This document shows, in pieces, positions 41,064-50,570 of a DNA stretch of 64,000 bases; position 1 is the first letter of the stretch; the number at the start of each line of letters is the position of its first letter. Under the pieces are notes generated by a model, which worked only from the letters and a program-made list of their open reading frames with translations, had not been told where the DNA came from and made no database searches. The stretch covers positions 3,720,001-3,784,000 of the forward strand of contig NZ_JAPENY010000001.1 of NCBI RefSeq assembly GCF_026341825.1. The letters run 5' to 3'. The translations under genes and the position numbers were made by a program. Source of the DNA: Streptomyces sp. NBC_00620. GTDB lineage: Bacteria > Actinomycetota > Actinomycetes > Streptomycetales > Streptomycetaceae.

Positions 41064-41075
41064 TCGTGACGACGG

Positions 41076-41489
41076 CTAGGCGGCGGCTGCGCACTCCGCG
41101 CAGGTCCCGAAGATCTCCACCGTGTGGGCCACGTTCACATACCCGTGCTCCGCCGCGATCGCCTCCGCCCACGTCTCCACGGCCGGGCCCTCGACCTCGA
41201 CCGCCTTGCCGCAGACACGGCAGACGAGGTGATGGTGGTGGTCGCCGGTCGAGCAGCGGCGGTACACGGACTCGCCGTCGGACGTACGCAGGACGTCGAC
41301 CTCGCCGGCGTCGGCGAGGGACTGCAGCGTGCGGTACACGGTGGTCAGACCGACGGAGTCGCCCTTGTGCTTGAGCATGTCGTGGAGTTCCTGCGCGCTG
41401 CGGAACTCGTCCACCTCGTCCAGCGCCGCCGCCACGGCGGTACGTTGCCGGGTGGAACGGCCCCGTACGGGCGATCCAGCGGTTGTCAC
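41076..41489 (-). CDS. zur: Zinc uptake regulator, Fur family
   Basis: 137 residues. The winged helix contains STRQRTAVAAALDEVDEFRS and VGLTTVYRTLQSLADAG. Metal-binding regions are CSTGDHHHHLVCRVCGKAVEVEG and a C-terminal CAEC. GTG 41489 has GGAGGAGG about 7 nt upstream. Downstream position in a znuA-znuC-znuB operon identifies it as Zur rather than a peroxide or iron sensor. With zinc it represses uptake genes, and Zur-like boxes are visible before znuA. Confidence 0.93.
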   Translation of the reverse strand: MTTAGSPVRGRSTRQRTAVAAALDEVDEFRSAQELHDMLKHKGDSVGLTTVYRTLQSLADAGEVDVLRTSDGESVYRRCSTGDHHHHLVCRVCGKAVEVEGPAVETWAEAIAAEHGYVNVAHTVEIFGTCAECAAAA

Positions 41490-41548
41490 CGTTGCCTCCT
41501 CCACGTCTGTCCTTGCCCGGCCATTGTGCCAGTCCGGACTGTGCCCGT

Positions 41549-42451
41549 TCAGACGCCGACCTTCCTGTTCGTTCCGCGGATGGCCGGAATCGCGCACTCC
41601 GCCGGGTCCCCTGCCGCCTGCGCGGCCGCCAGCGCCCGGGCCCTGCGCCGTGCGATCGGGGTCGCAAGGGCGGTCAGCACGATGAACGCGCCGATGGTCA
41701 GCAGCACGATCGTCGCGCCGGGCGGCACGTCCTGGTAGTACGACGTCACGGTGCCGCCGATGGTCACGCTCACGCCGATCGCCACCGCGATCGCGAAGGT
41801 GGCGGCGAAGCTCCGGCTGAGCTGCTGCGCCGCGGCCACCGGAACCACCATCAGGGCGGACACGAGGAGCAGCCCGACGACTCGCATCGCGACCGTCACC
41901 GTCACCGCCGCCGTGACGGCCGTGAGCAGGTTCAGGGCGCGCACCGGCAGGCCCGTCACACGAGCGAACTCCTCGTCCTGGCTGACCGCGAAGAGCTGGC
42001 GGCGCAGGCCCAGGGTGACGAGTACGACGAAGGCCGCAAGGACGCAGATCGCCGTCACGTCGGACTCCGAGACGGTGGACAGCGAGCCGAAGAGGTACGA
42101 GGTGAGGTTGGCGTTCGAGCCGGTCGGCGCGAGGTTGATGAACATCACGCCGCCCGCCATACCGCCGTAGAAGAGCATGGCCAGGGCGATGTCGCCGCGT
42201 GTCTTGCCGTACCAGCGGATCAGCTCCATGAGGACCGCGCCGACCACGGAGACGGCCGTCGCCATCCACACCGGGGACCAGGAGAGCAGGAAGCCGAGGC
42301 CGACGCCGGTCATCGCGACGTGGCCGATTCCGTCGCCCATCAGGGCCTGGCGGCGCTGCACGAGGTAGATGCCGACGGCGGGCGCGGTGATGCCGACGAG
42401 GACGGCGGCGAGCAGCGCCCGCTGCATGAAGGCGTAATCGAGGATGTCCAT
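41549..42451 (-). CDS. znuB: Zinc ABC transporter permease
   Basis: 300 residues with 8-9 membrane helices of the ABC-3 family. It begins LDYAFMQRALLAAVLVGITA and contains QRRQALMGDGIGHVAMTGVG, the conserved cytoplasmic loop of metal permeases. It lies 16 bp after znuC and 59 bp before zur in the same operon. Confidence 0.94.
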   Translation of the reverse strand: MDILDYAFMQRALLAAVLVGITAPAVGIYLVQRRQALMGDGIGHVAMTGVGLGFLLSWSPVWMATAVSVVGAVLMELIRWYGKTRGDIALAMLFYGGMAGGVMFINLAPTGSNANLTSYLFGSLSTVSESDVTAICVLAAFVVLVTLGLRRQLFAVSQDEEFARVTGLPVRALNLLTAVTAAVTVTVAMRVVGLLLVSALMVVPVAAAQQLSRSFAATFAIAVAIGVSVTIGGTVTSYYQDVPPGATIVLLTIGAFIVLTALATPIARRRARALAAAQAAGDPAECAIPAIRGTNRKVGV

Positions 42452-42467
42452 CAGCTCTGCGGTCCCA

Positions 42468-43238
42468 TCAGCTCAGCAGTCCCGTCCGGATCGGTTCGGC
42501 GTCGTGAGCCGCGTGCGGGTGTACGTGGTCGTGGCCGGGCAGCGCGTGCTGGCCGAGCGCCTGCGGTGGCGGGCCGTCGTGCAGGACGCAGCCGTCGCGC
42601 AGTACGACCGCGCGGTCGATCAGCGGCTCCAGGGGGCCCAGCTCGTGCAGGACGAGGAGGACGGAGGTGCCCTGGGCGACCTGCTCGCGCAGGGTCGACG
42701 CCAGCACCTCCTGGCTCGCCAGGTCGACGCCCGCCATCGGCTCGTCCATGATCAGCAGTTCGGGTTCGGAGGCGAGGGCGCGGGCTATCAGGACCCGCTG
42801 GTGCTGGCCGCCGGACAGCGCGTTCACGGAGTCCTTGGCGCGGTCCGCCATGCCGACGAGGCCGATGGCCTTCCGTACGGCCTCGTGGTCCGCCTTGCGC
42901 AGCACACCGAAGCGGGCGCGGGACAGCCGTCCGGAGGCAACGATCTCGGTCACCGTCGCGGGCACACCGCCCGCGGCCGTGGTGCGCTGCGGTACGTAGC
43001 CGATGCGCGCCCAGTCGCGGAAGCGGCGGCGCGGGGTGCCGAAGATCTCGATCTCCCCGCCGCTGACCGGGACTTGGCCGATGATGCTGCGCACGGCTGT
43101 GGACTTGCCGGATCCGTTGGCGCCGAGCAGCGCGACGACCTCGCCGTGGTTCACGGCGAGGTCGATACCGCGCAGGACGGGGCGTGAACCGAGTTCCGCG
43201 GTCACTCCGCGCAGGGATATGACGGGCCCGCTCTTCAT
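42468..43238 (-). CDS. znuC: Zinc ABC transporter ATP-binding protein
   Basis: 256 residues. Walker A is GANGSGKST, the signature is LSGGQHQRV and Walker B is LLIMDEPMAGVD. The C-terminal tail HALPGHDHVHPHAAHD is histidine-rich, as expected of metal-handling ATPases. It sits between znuA and znuB. Confidence 0.95.
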   Translation of the reverse strand: MKSGPVISLRGVTAELGSRPVLRGIDLAVNHGEVVALLGANGSGKSTAVRSIIGQVPVSGGEIEIFGTPRRRFRDWARIGYVPQRTTAAGGVPATVTEIVASGRLSRARFGVLRKADHEAVRKAIGLVGMADRAKDSVNALSGGQHQRVLIARALASEPELLIMDEPMAGVDLASQEVLASTLREQVAQGTSVLLVLHELGPLEPLIDRAVVLRDGCVLHDGPPPQALGQHALPGHDHVHPHAAHDAEPIRTGLLS

Positions 43239-43283
43239 GCCGCCGTCCTCCGTGTTCGTTGCGTCACTTCGTGCTGCGTTCTG

Positions 43284-44246
43284 TCACTTCGCGCCCAGGG
43301 CCGTTTCCAGCGCCTTCAGGTTCGACTCCATGACCTGCAGGTAGTCGTCGCCCTTGGACTTGTCGGTGATGCCCTCGATCGGGTCGAGGACGTCCGTCTT
43401 GAGGCCCGCGTCCTTGGCGATGGTCTTGGCGGTGTCGTCGCTGACGAGGGTCTCGTAGAACACCGTCGTGACGCCGTCCGCCTTGGCCATGGTCTCAAGG
43501 TCCTTCACGCGGTTCGCGCTGGGCTCGGACTCCGGGTCCAGGCCGTTGATGGCCTCCTCGGTGAGACCGTAGCGCTCGGCGAGGTAGCCGAAGGCGGCGT
43601 GCGTGGTGATGAAGACCTTGCTGGTGGTGTTCTTGAGCCCGTCCGCGTACTGGGTGTTGAGGGCGTCGAGCTTCTTCACCAGCGCTGCGGTGTTGCTCTT
43701 GTATTCCCCGGCGTTGTCCGGGTCCTCCTTCTCGAAGGCCTTGCCGACACCCTCGGCGACCTCGGCGTACTTCACCGGGTCCAGCCAGATGTGCGGGTCG
43801 GTGGCCCCCGTCTCCTCACCCTCGGTGTCGTCGTGCTCGGCCGCGTGCCCGCCGACCTCGTTGCCGTGCTTCTCCAGGGTGGTCAGCGTCGCGGCGTCGA
43901 TCTTCGTCTTGACCTCGGACTGCGCCACGGCGTCGTCGACGGCCGGCTGGAGGTTCTTGAGATAGAGGACGGCGTCCGCCTCCTGGAGCTGCGCGGTCTG
44001 CTTGGCGCTGATCTCCAGGTCGTGCGGCTCCTGACCGGGCTCGGTCAGGTTGGTGACGCTCACGTGGTCCCCGCCTATCTCCTCGGCGAGGTACTGCAGG
44101 GGATAGAACGACGCCACGACGTCGAGCTTCCCGCTGCTGTTGCTGTCGGCGGCGGACGAGTCCGAGCAGGCGGAGAGGGTCGCGAGACCGAGGAAAGTGG
44201 CCGCGGTCACAGCGGTCCCCGATATAAGGCGTCGTCGTACGTTCAT
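43284..44246 (-). CDS. znuA: Zinc-binding lipoprotein
   Basis: 320 residues from ATG 44246. The signal peptide ends with the lipobox TLSACS. Cluster A-I binding residues include EPHDLEIS, DPHIWLDP and TTHAAFGYL, and a His/Asp/Glu-rich loop (HAAEHDDTEGEE) is typical of zinc binders. No ribosome site precedes the ATG, while a -10-like GAAAAT ends exactly 7 nt upstream, so the mRNA is probably leaderless. First gene of znuA-znuC-znuB-zur. Confidence 0.94.
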   Translation of the reverse strand: MNVRRRLISGTAVTAATFLGLATLSACSDSSAADSNSSGKLDVVASFYPLQYLAEEIGGDHVSVTNLTEPGQEPHDLEISAKQTAQLQEADAVLYLKNLQPAVDDAVAQSEVKTKIDAATLTTLEKHGNEVGGHAAEHDDTEGEETGATDPHIWLDPVKYAEVAEGVGKAFEKEDPDNAGEYKSNTAALVKKLDALNTQYADGLKNTTSKVFITTHAAFGYLAERYGLTEEAINGLDPESEPSANRVKDLETMAKADGVTTVFYETLVSDDTAKTIAKDAGLKTDVLDPIEGITDKSKGDDYLQVMESNLKALETALGAK

Positions 44247-44285
44247 GACAGTCATTTTCAACAAATTTGGAAACGATTGTCAACA
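44246..44285 (-). promoter_or_regulatory. znuA promoter with two Zur-box-like sites
   Basis: TGACAGTCATTTTCAACA at 44246-44263 has only two mismatches to TGAAAATCATTTTCA. A second, TGGAAACGATTGTCAACA, lies at 44268-44285. On the minus strand TTGACA (44283-44278) and GAAAAT (44259-44254) form a promoter with an 18-nt spacer whose start falls on the znuA ATG. Zur bound here would block RNA polymerase. The glyQS gene begins 94 bp away on the other strand. Confidence 0.75.
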
Positions 44286-44378
44286 AGGGTTTGGTCACCC
44301 AACCGATTTGATACCGGGGTGGGCAGCGCCGGTAACCTGAAGCATTCGCTGCCGTCCGTTCGTAATGAAGAGAGCACC

Positions 44379-45761
<1,383 letters not shown>

Positions 45762-45779
45762 GTCCGCTTGTACGTCACT

Positions 45780-45812
45780 GGTGCCGGGTCCCTTTCGCAG
45801 GGGCCCGGCACC
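45780..45812. terminator. Terminator between glyQS and convergent gene
   Basis: GGTGCCGGGTCCC pairs with GGGGCCCGGCACC (one G-T) across TTTCGCA, 18 nt past the glyQS stop. Confidence 0.8.
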
Positions 45813-45828
45813 GGTGCGTTCGCAGGGT

Positions 45829-46938
45829 TCAGAGGTCCAGGTCCGCGAACAGCGCCGCGTGGTCGGAGGCCTGCTCGGGCCTCGCGGTCACGGTGTCGAA
45901 GTGCTCGAAGGTGTTCGGCGCCCAGATTCCGCGCCGCTCCACACCCGTCCCCCGTACGAGCTCCCACAACTGGGGCGAGAACATGAGGTAGTCGAGCTTC
46001 TGGGCGGCACTGGTGCCCGTCCCGTGAGTGCCCGGGGCGCCCGTGTAGCTGGGGTGGGTCATCGCGTCCCGGAGGCCGGCATCGAGGAGTTCCTTGATCG
46101 GCAGGCTCGTCGGCCGGTCGTTGAGGTCCCCGGCGACCACGACGTGCGCCGACCGCAGGAGCGCCTCCTCGTAGATCTCCTTGACCCTCCTGGCCTGCGC
46201 CAGCCGCCGGCCCGCGCCCTCTCCCCGTATCTGGCTCTTGAAGTGGTTGCCCAGGATCCACAACGGCGTCCCGTCGAGCTCTATCTCGAACTCGGGGCAG
46301 TCCCGGCTGAAGACGGGCGGGTCGGACGGCTTCGGGTCGAAGATGTGCGACCGCAGGGACGTGATGGGGTGGCGGCTGAGGATGCCGACGTCGATACCCC
46401 GGCTGTCATTGCCGTCGATCAGCATGTTGTACGGGTACGGCTCCTTCCCCAGCGCGTCACCCAGGACCTGCCTGTTGAAGCGGGCCAGGGTGAGACGGTC
46501 CTCGACCTCGACGGTGAGCAGTATGTCGGCGTTGACCTCGGCGATCACCCGACCGGTGTTGCGCACGGCCGTCCAGCTCACGTCGGAACGCACCAGCTCG
46601 GCCCAACCCGCCCATTTCGAACGGCCCTTGGCCTTGATGTTGATGACCGGATCGGCGTCGGTCCCGCCCAGCGTGAAGAGCTTGGCGCCCGCTCCCTTGG
46701 TCTGGTTGACGTAGATCGCCCCGGCCCGGTCCGGATCGGCCTCGTAGGCCCGGTGCTTCTTCACCAGCCCGGCGATCCGCTCCTTGTCCGCGTCCGAGTA
46801 GAGGTCCTTCGCGATGAGGGCGGCCAACTCGTTGAAGTCGTCCAGGACTTCGTTGCGTTCGCCCTCGTCCTCGATGCCGAAGACCTTGGGGCGGCGGAAC
46901 AGGTTCTCCGCGTTGAAGGTGGCGATACGGATGGTCAT
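45829..46938 (-). CDS. Endonuclease/exonuclease/phosphatase family protein
   Basis: 369 residues without a signal peptide. It starts MTIRIATFNAENLFRR, where Asn and Glu are the metal-binding residues of the EEP fold. Further motifs are ADILLTVEVED, IDVGILSRHPI, LWILGNHFKSQ, VVVAGDLNDRP and the catalytic ASDHAALFADL. GGAGG lies 5 nt before the ATG. Possible substrates include DNA, phosphodiesters or sphingomyelin; none is indicated by context. Confidence 0.9.
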   Translation of the reverse strand: MTIRIATFNAENLFRRPKVFGIEDEGERNEVLDDFNELAALIAKDLYSDADKERIAGLVKKHRAYEADPDRAGAIYVNQTKGAGAKLFTLGGTDADPVINIKAKGRSKWAGWAELVRSDVSWTAVRNTGRVIAEVNADILLTVEVEDRLTLARFNRQVLGDALGKEPYPYNMLIDGNDSRGIDVGILSRHPITSLRSHIFDPKPSDPPVFSRDCPEFEIELDGTPLWILGNHFKSQIRGEGAGRRLAQARRVKEIYEEALLRSAHVVVAGDLNDRPTSLPIKELLDAGLRDAMTHPSYTGAPGTHGTGTSAAQKLDYLMFSPQLWELVRGTGVERRGIWAPNTFEHFDTVTARPEQASDHAALFADLDL

Positions 46939-47183
46939 GGCGCCTCCTCGAGCGACGCAGGCGTATCCGCGTGCCGGCGCCAGGCGCCGCAAGAGGTGAC
47001 TGTTCGCCGACAGCTCGAATTGTCCGAGAGCGGGGCATCGGTGTCCAACGGAACGGCAGGGGAACTTTCGGTGGCGCAAGGAGATTTCCCCGCAGGAAGC
47101 ACCAATCCGGGACGACCCGCGCTCCGAAGGAGATGTCATACGGCCCGCAGGGGGTGGGCCGTGCACCTTCCACGGGGGCGTAC

Positions 47184-48107
47184 ATGCGTAAGCAAGCAGT
47201 CATTGGCGTACTGACGATGGCGGTGGCGATCGGGACGGTGGGCGCCGTCGGAACCGGGGCACTGGGCGGAGGGTCCGAGACCTCCGGCTCCGGGGCCGTC
47301 GAGGCCAAGGGAGGCACCGGCACCCTGCCCAAGGCCCTCGGCCCGAGCGGGCTGCGGGCCGTCGGGCTCACCGCTGACCAGCGGCTGATCGCCTTCCGGG
47401 TCGACCGGCCCACGGACACGGCCCCGCTCGGCAAGGTCAGCGGGCTCAAGGGCGACATGGCACTCGTCGGCATCGACTACCGCGTGCAGAACAACAAGCT
47501 GTACGGCGTCGGCGACCGCGGCGGCATCTACACCATCCGTGAAGCCGGCGCCCGCGCCACCAAGGTCTCGCAGCTCACCGTCGCACTCCAGGGCAAGTCC
47601 TTCGGCGTCGACTTCAACCCCGCCGCCAACCGGCTCCGCGTCATCAGCGACACCGGCCAGAACCTCCGCCACAACCTCGACGACCCGGCCGGCGCCCCCG
47701 CCGCGGGTACCACGGCCACCGACGGCACCCTCACCAACCCGCCGGTGCCCCCCAACCCGGGCGCCACCGCGCTCGGCGTGACCGCAGCCGCGTACACCAA
47801 CAACGACCTCGACACCACGACGGCCACCACCCTCTTCGACCTCGACACCACCCTCGACCAGGTGTCGGTCCAGTCACCCGCCAACGCCGGCAACCTCGCC
47901 CCGACCGGCAAGCTGGGCGTGGACGCGCCGCTGAACTCCGGGTTCGACATCTACAGTTCGGCACGGAACGGGACGAACACCGGGTACGCGGTGACCGGCG
48001 GCAAGGCCTTCCGGGTCAACCTGCTGACGGGGAAGGCGACTTCGACCGGTTCGTTCCCGCAGGGGCGGCAGGCGGTGGACCTGGCGATCCCGCTGCGGCA
48101 GGGCTGA
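47184..48107 (+). CDS. Secreted DUF4394 protein
   Basis: 307 residues. Signal peptide MRKQAVIGVLTMAVAIGTVG. The DUF4394 pattern repeats strands such as LVGIDYRVQNNKLYGVGDRG, FGVDFNPAANRLRVISDTGQ and AAAYTNND, giving a propeller-like fold. Function is unknown; family members are secreted or surface proteins. ATG 47184 follows GGGGGCG; an in-frame ATG upstream at about 47133 abuts a GGAG and would lengthen the signal region. Confidence 0.83.
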   Translation: MRKQAVIGVLTMAVAIGTVGAVGTGALGGGSETSGSGAVEAKGGTGTLPKALGPSGLRAVGLTADQRLIAFRVDRPTDTAPLGKVSGLKGDMALVGIDYRVQNNKLYGVGDRGGIYTIREAGARATKVSQLTVALQGKSFGVDFNPAANRLRVISDTGQNLRHNLDDPAGAPAAGTTATDGTLTNPPVPPNPGATALGVTAAAYTNNDLDTTTATTLFDLDTTLDQVSVQSPANAGNLAPTGKLGVDAPLNSGFDIYSSARNGTNTGYAVTGGKAFRVNLLTGKATSTGSFPQGRQAVDLAIPLRQG

Positions 48108-48136
48108 GGGCTGAGTCGGATCACGTGACGGGCGAG

Positions 48137-48161
48137 GGGCCCCCGGGTGACCCGGGGGCCC
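48137..48161. terminator. Terminator between DUF4394 gene and chitinase
   Basis: GGGCCCCCGGG and CCCGGGGGCCC pair 11 of 11 around TGA, between convergent genes. Confidence 0.8.
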
Positions 48162-48182
48162 TCGTGTCCTGCGGCCGTCCTC

Positions 48183-48233
48183 AACGGCCTTGCGGCGCTA
48201 ACGGCCATGCGGCGCTAACGGCCTTGCAGCGCC
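48183..48233. repeat. Three tandem 17-bp repeats over the chitinase 3' end
   Basis: Units AACGGCCTTGCGGCGCT, AACGGCCATGCGGCGCT and AACGGCCTTGCAGCGCC follow directly. The third covers the last codons and stop of the chitinase (ALQGR-stop read on the minus strand), so two extra copies of that end lie downstream. Confidence 0.88.
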
Positions 48234-49267
48234 TTGACGTTGTCGCCGAACGTCCAGTTCTTCGAGCCGTCCCAGTTGATGGACCAGGTCATCAGGCCCT
48301 TGAGCGAGGTGCCGTAGTGCTGCCATGCCTGGGAGACGAGGCTCGGGGTCATGTAGCCGCCACCGGCGCCCGACTGGGCCGGGAGGCCGGGGACCTGCTT
48401 GTCGTACGGCACCTTGATGGTGGTGCCCTGGACGACAAGTCCCTTGTTCAGGCAGTCCGTCTGGGCGGTGAAGCCCTGGACGGTGCCCGCGGAGTACGAG
48501 TCGGCGGAGCAGCCGTACATGCTGCCGTTGTAGTACTGCATGTTCAGCCACCACAGGCGCCCGTTGTCCGCGTACTTCTTCACGATCGGCAGGTACGAGC
48601 CCCAGATCGAGCCGTACGCGACGCTGCCGCCGGTGACATAGGCGGTCTCGGGGGCCATGGTGAGCCCGAAGTTCGACGGCATCCGGGCCAGCACCTCGTC
48701 GATGATGCGGATCAGGTTGGCCTGCGAGGCCGAGAGCGTGTTGATGTTGCCGCTGCCGACCAGGCCGGTCTCGATGTCGATGTCGATACCGTCGAAGTTG
48801 TACTGCTTGAGGATCGGGACGATCGTCGCGACGAACCTGTCGGCCACGGTGGAGGAGCTGAGGTCGATCCCGGCCGCCGCCCCGCCGATGGACAGCAGGA
48901 TGGTCTGCCCCGCCGCCTTCGCAGCGCACATCTCGGCCGGCGTCGCGACCTTCACCCCCGTGTCCATCCCGTCCGCCCACAGCGCGGTGCCGTCGGAACG
49001 GATCACCGGGAACGCCGCGTTGATCACGTTGTAGCCGTGCTGCGCGATACGGGAGTCGGTGATCGGGGTCCAGCCGAAGGGCGGGTGAACACCGTTGGAC
49101 GAGCCGTCCCAGTTCTCCCAGTAACCCTGGAGAACCTTGCCGGAGGGGCGGGACTTGACGGCGCAGGTCTCGGCGGCGGATGCGCTCGGAGCGCTGGCGA
49201 TCGACAGTGGAGCGAGTACGGCTGCCGCCAACGCGACGGCGAGCAGACGCAGCTTCCGACGGATCAT
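48215..49267 (-). CDS. chiD: Secreted GH18 chitinase
   Basis: 350 residues. Signal peptide RRKLRLLAVALAAAVLAPLS ends near ASA. The catalytic DxxDxDxE motif is in FDGIDIDIETG, with ILLSIGG on the preceding strand and MAPETAYV and YYNGSM as further GH18 sites. There is no separate chitin-binding domain. Paired dre-like operators upstream indicate control by the N-acetylglucosamine-responsive DasR. The symbol follows recall that the chitinase in this core location in S. coelicolor is ChiD; treat it as tentative. Confidence 0.9.
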   Translation of the reverse strand: MIRRKLRLLAVALAAAVLAPLSIASAPSASAAETCAVKSRPSGKVLQGYWENWDGSSNGVHPPFGWTPITDSRIAQHGYNVINAAFPVIRSDGTALWADGMDTGVKVATPAEMCAAKAAGQTILLSIGGAAAGIDLSSSTVADRFVATIVPILKQYNFDGIDIDIETGLVGSGNINTLSASQANLIRIIDEVLARMPSNFGLTMAPETAYVTGGSVAYGSIWGSYLPIVKKYADNGRLWWLNMQYYNGSMYGCSADSYSAGTVQGFTAQTDCLNKGLVVQGTTIKVPYDKQVPGLPAQSGAGGGYMTPSLVSQAWQHYGTSLKGLMTWSINWDGSKNWTFGDNVKALQGR

Positions 49268-49319
49268 GCGAGGCCTCCCGGTGGGGGGTGCGGTGAGGTG
49301 TCGTAGGCATGACAGTGCT

Positions 49320-49357
49320 CTTGGTCCAGACCAGTAGTCAAGAGGTCTGGACCAAAT
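49320..49357 (-). promoter_or_regulatory. Paired dre-like (DasR) sites upstream of chitinase
   Basis: CTTGGTCCAGACCAGT at 49320-49335 and GAGGTCTGGACCAAAT at 49342-49357 each resemble the dre consensus ACTGGTCTAGACCACT. TTGGTCCAGACC and GGTCTGGACCAA are exact inverted copies 11 nt apart. This matches the 12-bp repeat pairs known in Streptomyces chitinase promoters. They lie 53-90 bp before the ATG. Confidence 0.85.
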
Positions 49358-49437
49358 GCGATGCCGATTCGTGGTGGTGGGGGTGGTGGGGCGATGGGGC
49401 GGTGAGCGGGCGGCGACTGACAGGTGACAAATAACAG

Positions 49438-49475
49438 ATGACAGATGACAGATATTGAAATCTGTCATCTGTCAT
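49438..49475. promoter_or_regulatory. 38-bp palindrome built from TGACAGA repeats
   Basis: ATGACAGATGACAGAT and ATCTGTCATCTGTCAT are exact inverted copies around ATTGAA. Each arm is itself a tandem of a 7-bp unit, with degenerate extra units on both sides (GACAGGTGACAAATAACAG, and GTCATGTCAT). It lies 64-102 bp before the aldo/keto reductase ATG and away from the chitinase dre sites. Confidence 0.8.
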
Positions 49476-49539
49476 GTCATGGTGGATGTGCGCCACCTCC
49501 CCGAGCGCGTTCCGCCCGGAACCCCCAAAAGGAGCCCCC

Positions 49540-50544
49540 ATGCAAACCCGCCCCCTCGGATCCACCGGCCCCCAGGTCTCCGCCCTCGGTCTCGGCTGCA
49601 TGGGCATGTCCGCGCTGTACGGCGAGGCCGACCGGGCCGAGTCCATCGCGACCATCCATGCCGCGCTCGAAGCGGGCGTGACCCTGCTCGACACCGGTGA
49701 CTTCTACGCCATGGGTCACAACGAGATGCTGATCGGCGAGGCGTTGCGCGGGGTGTCCTCGGCTCGGCGGGAGCAGGCGCTCACGAGCGTCAAGTTCGGT
49801 GCGCTGCGTGACCCGGACGGCGGCTGGTCGGGGTACGACGGCCGCCCGGCGGCGGTGAAGAACTTCGCCGCGTACTCGTTGCAGCGGCTCGGCGTGGATC
49901 ACATCGACGTGTACCGGATCGCGCGGGCCGATTCCGGTGTGCCGATCGAGGAGACGGTGGGCGCGATCGCGGAGCTGGTGGAGGCCGGGCACGTACGGCA
50001 CATCGGGCTGAGCGAGGTCGGGGCCGACACCATTCGGCGGGCCGCCGCCACCGCCCCCATCTCGGACCTTCAGATCGAGTACTCCCTCATCTCCCGCGGC
50101 ATCGAGGACGAGGTGCTGCCGACCACCCGTGAACTGGGGATCGGCATCACCGCGTACGGCGTGCTGTCGCGCGGGCTGATCTCCGGGCACTTCACGCGGG
50201 ACCGGCAACTCGGCGCGAACGACTTCCGTGGGATGAGCCCCCGCTTCCAGGGTGAGAACCTCCAGCGCAACCTGGACCTGGTCGACGCGCTGCGGAAGGT
50301 CGCCGAGCAGAAGGGGGTCAGCGTCGCGCAGATTGCGATCGCCTGGGTGCTCTCGCGCGGCGAGGACATCGTGCCGCTGGTCGGTGCGCGTCGCCGGGAC
50401 CGGCTGGCGGAGGCGCTGGGTGCACTGGACGTGACGCTGGACGCCGACGACCTCGCTTCCATCGAGGAGGCCGTGCCGGACGGTGCCGCCGCGGGCGACC
50501 GCTACCCGCAGGCGCAGATGGCTCACCTCGGCACGGAGCGCTGA
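49540..50544 (+). CDS. Aldo/keto reductase
   Basis: 334 residues with AAAAGGAG 5 nt before the ATG. AKR signatures: LGLGCMGMS, the catalytic region DTGDFYAMGHNEMLIGEAL (Asp, Tyr), the lysine in LTSVKFG, and HIGLSEVGADTIRRA. The usual catalytic His segment reads VYRIARADSGVP where most relatives have YQ.HR-type residues, so the histidine seems replaced. A TetR gene follows 26 bp downstream, probably in the same transcript. Confidence 0.88.
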   Translation: MQTRPLGSTGPQVSALGLGCMGMSALYGEADRAESIATIHAALEAGVTLLDTGDFYAMGHNEMLIGEALRGVSSARREQALTSVKFGALRDPDGGWSGYDGRPAAVKNFAAYSLQRLGVDHIDVYRIARADSGVPIEETVGAIAELVEAGHVRHIGLSEVGADTIRRAAATAPISDLQIEYSLISRGIEDEVLPTTRELGIGITAYGVLSRGLISGHFTRDRQLGANDFRGMSPRFQGENLQRNLDLVDALRKVAEQKGVSVAQIAIAWVLSRGEDIVPLVGARRRDRLAEALGALDVTLDADDLASIEEAVPDGAAAGDRYPQAQMAHLGTER

Positions 50545-50570
50545 CGGTACCGCCAGGTACGGTCTTCGTC

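Larger units (their letters stand above)
40637..41075. other. 439-bp gene-free region between M4 protease and zur
   Basis: Contains the protease upstream region, a strong hairpin at 40923-40947 and a 20-bp direct repeat at 41011-41063. Reading frames here are short or arginine/proline-rich and without good starts. No tRNA fold was found, despite a TAGCTCAG string at 40922. Confidence 0.6.

Noticed and set aside
44308..44338. glyQS promoter TTGATA / TAACCT
   Set aside because: The 19-nt spacing and weak -10 make it no better than chance.
43599..44378. Upstream extension of the glyQS frame
   Set aside because: It is antisense to znuA; GTG 44379 begins the recognisable synthetase.
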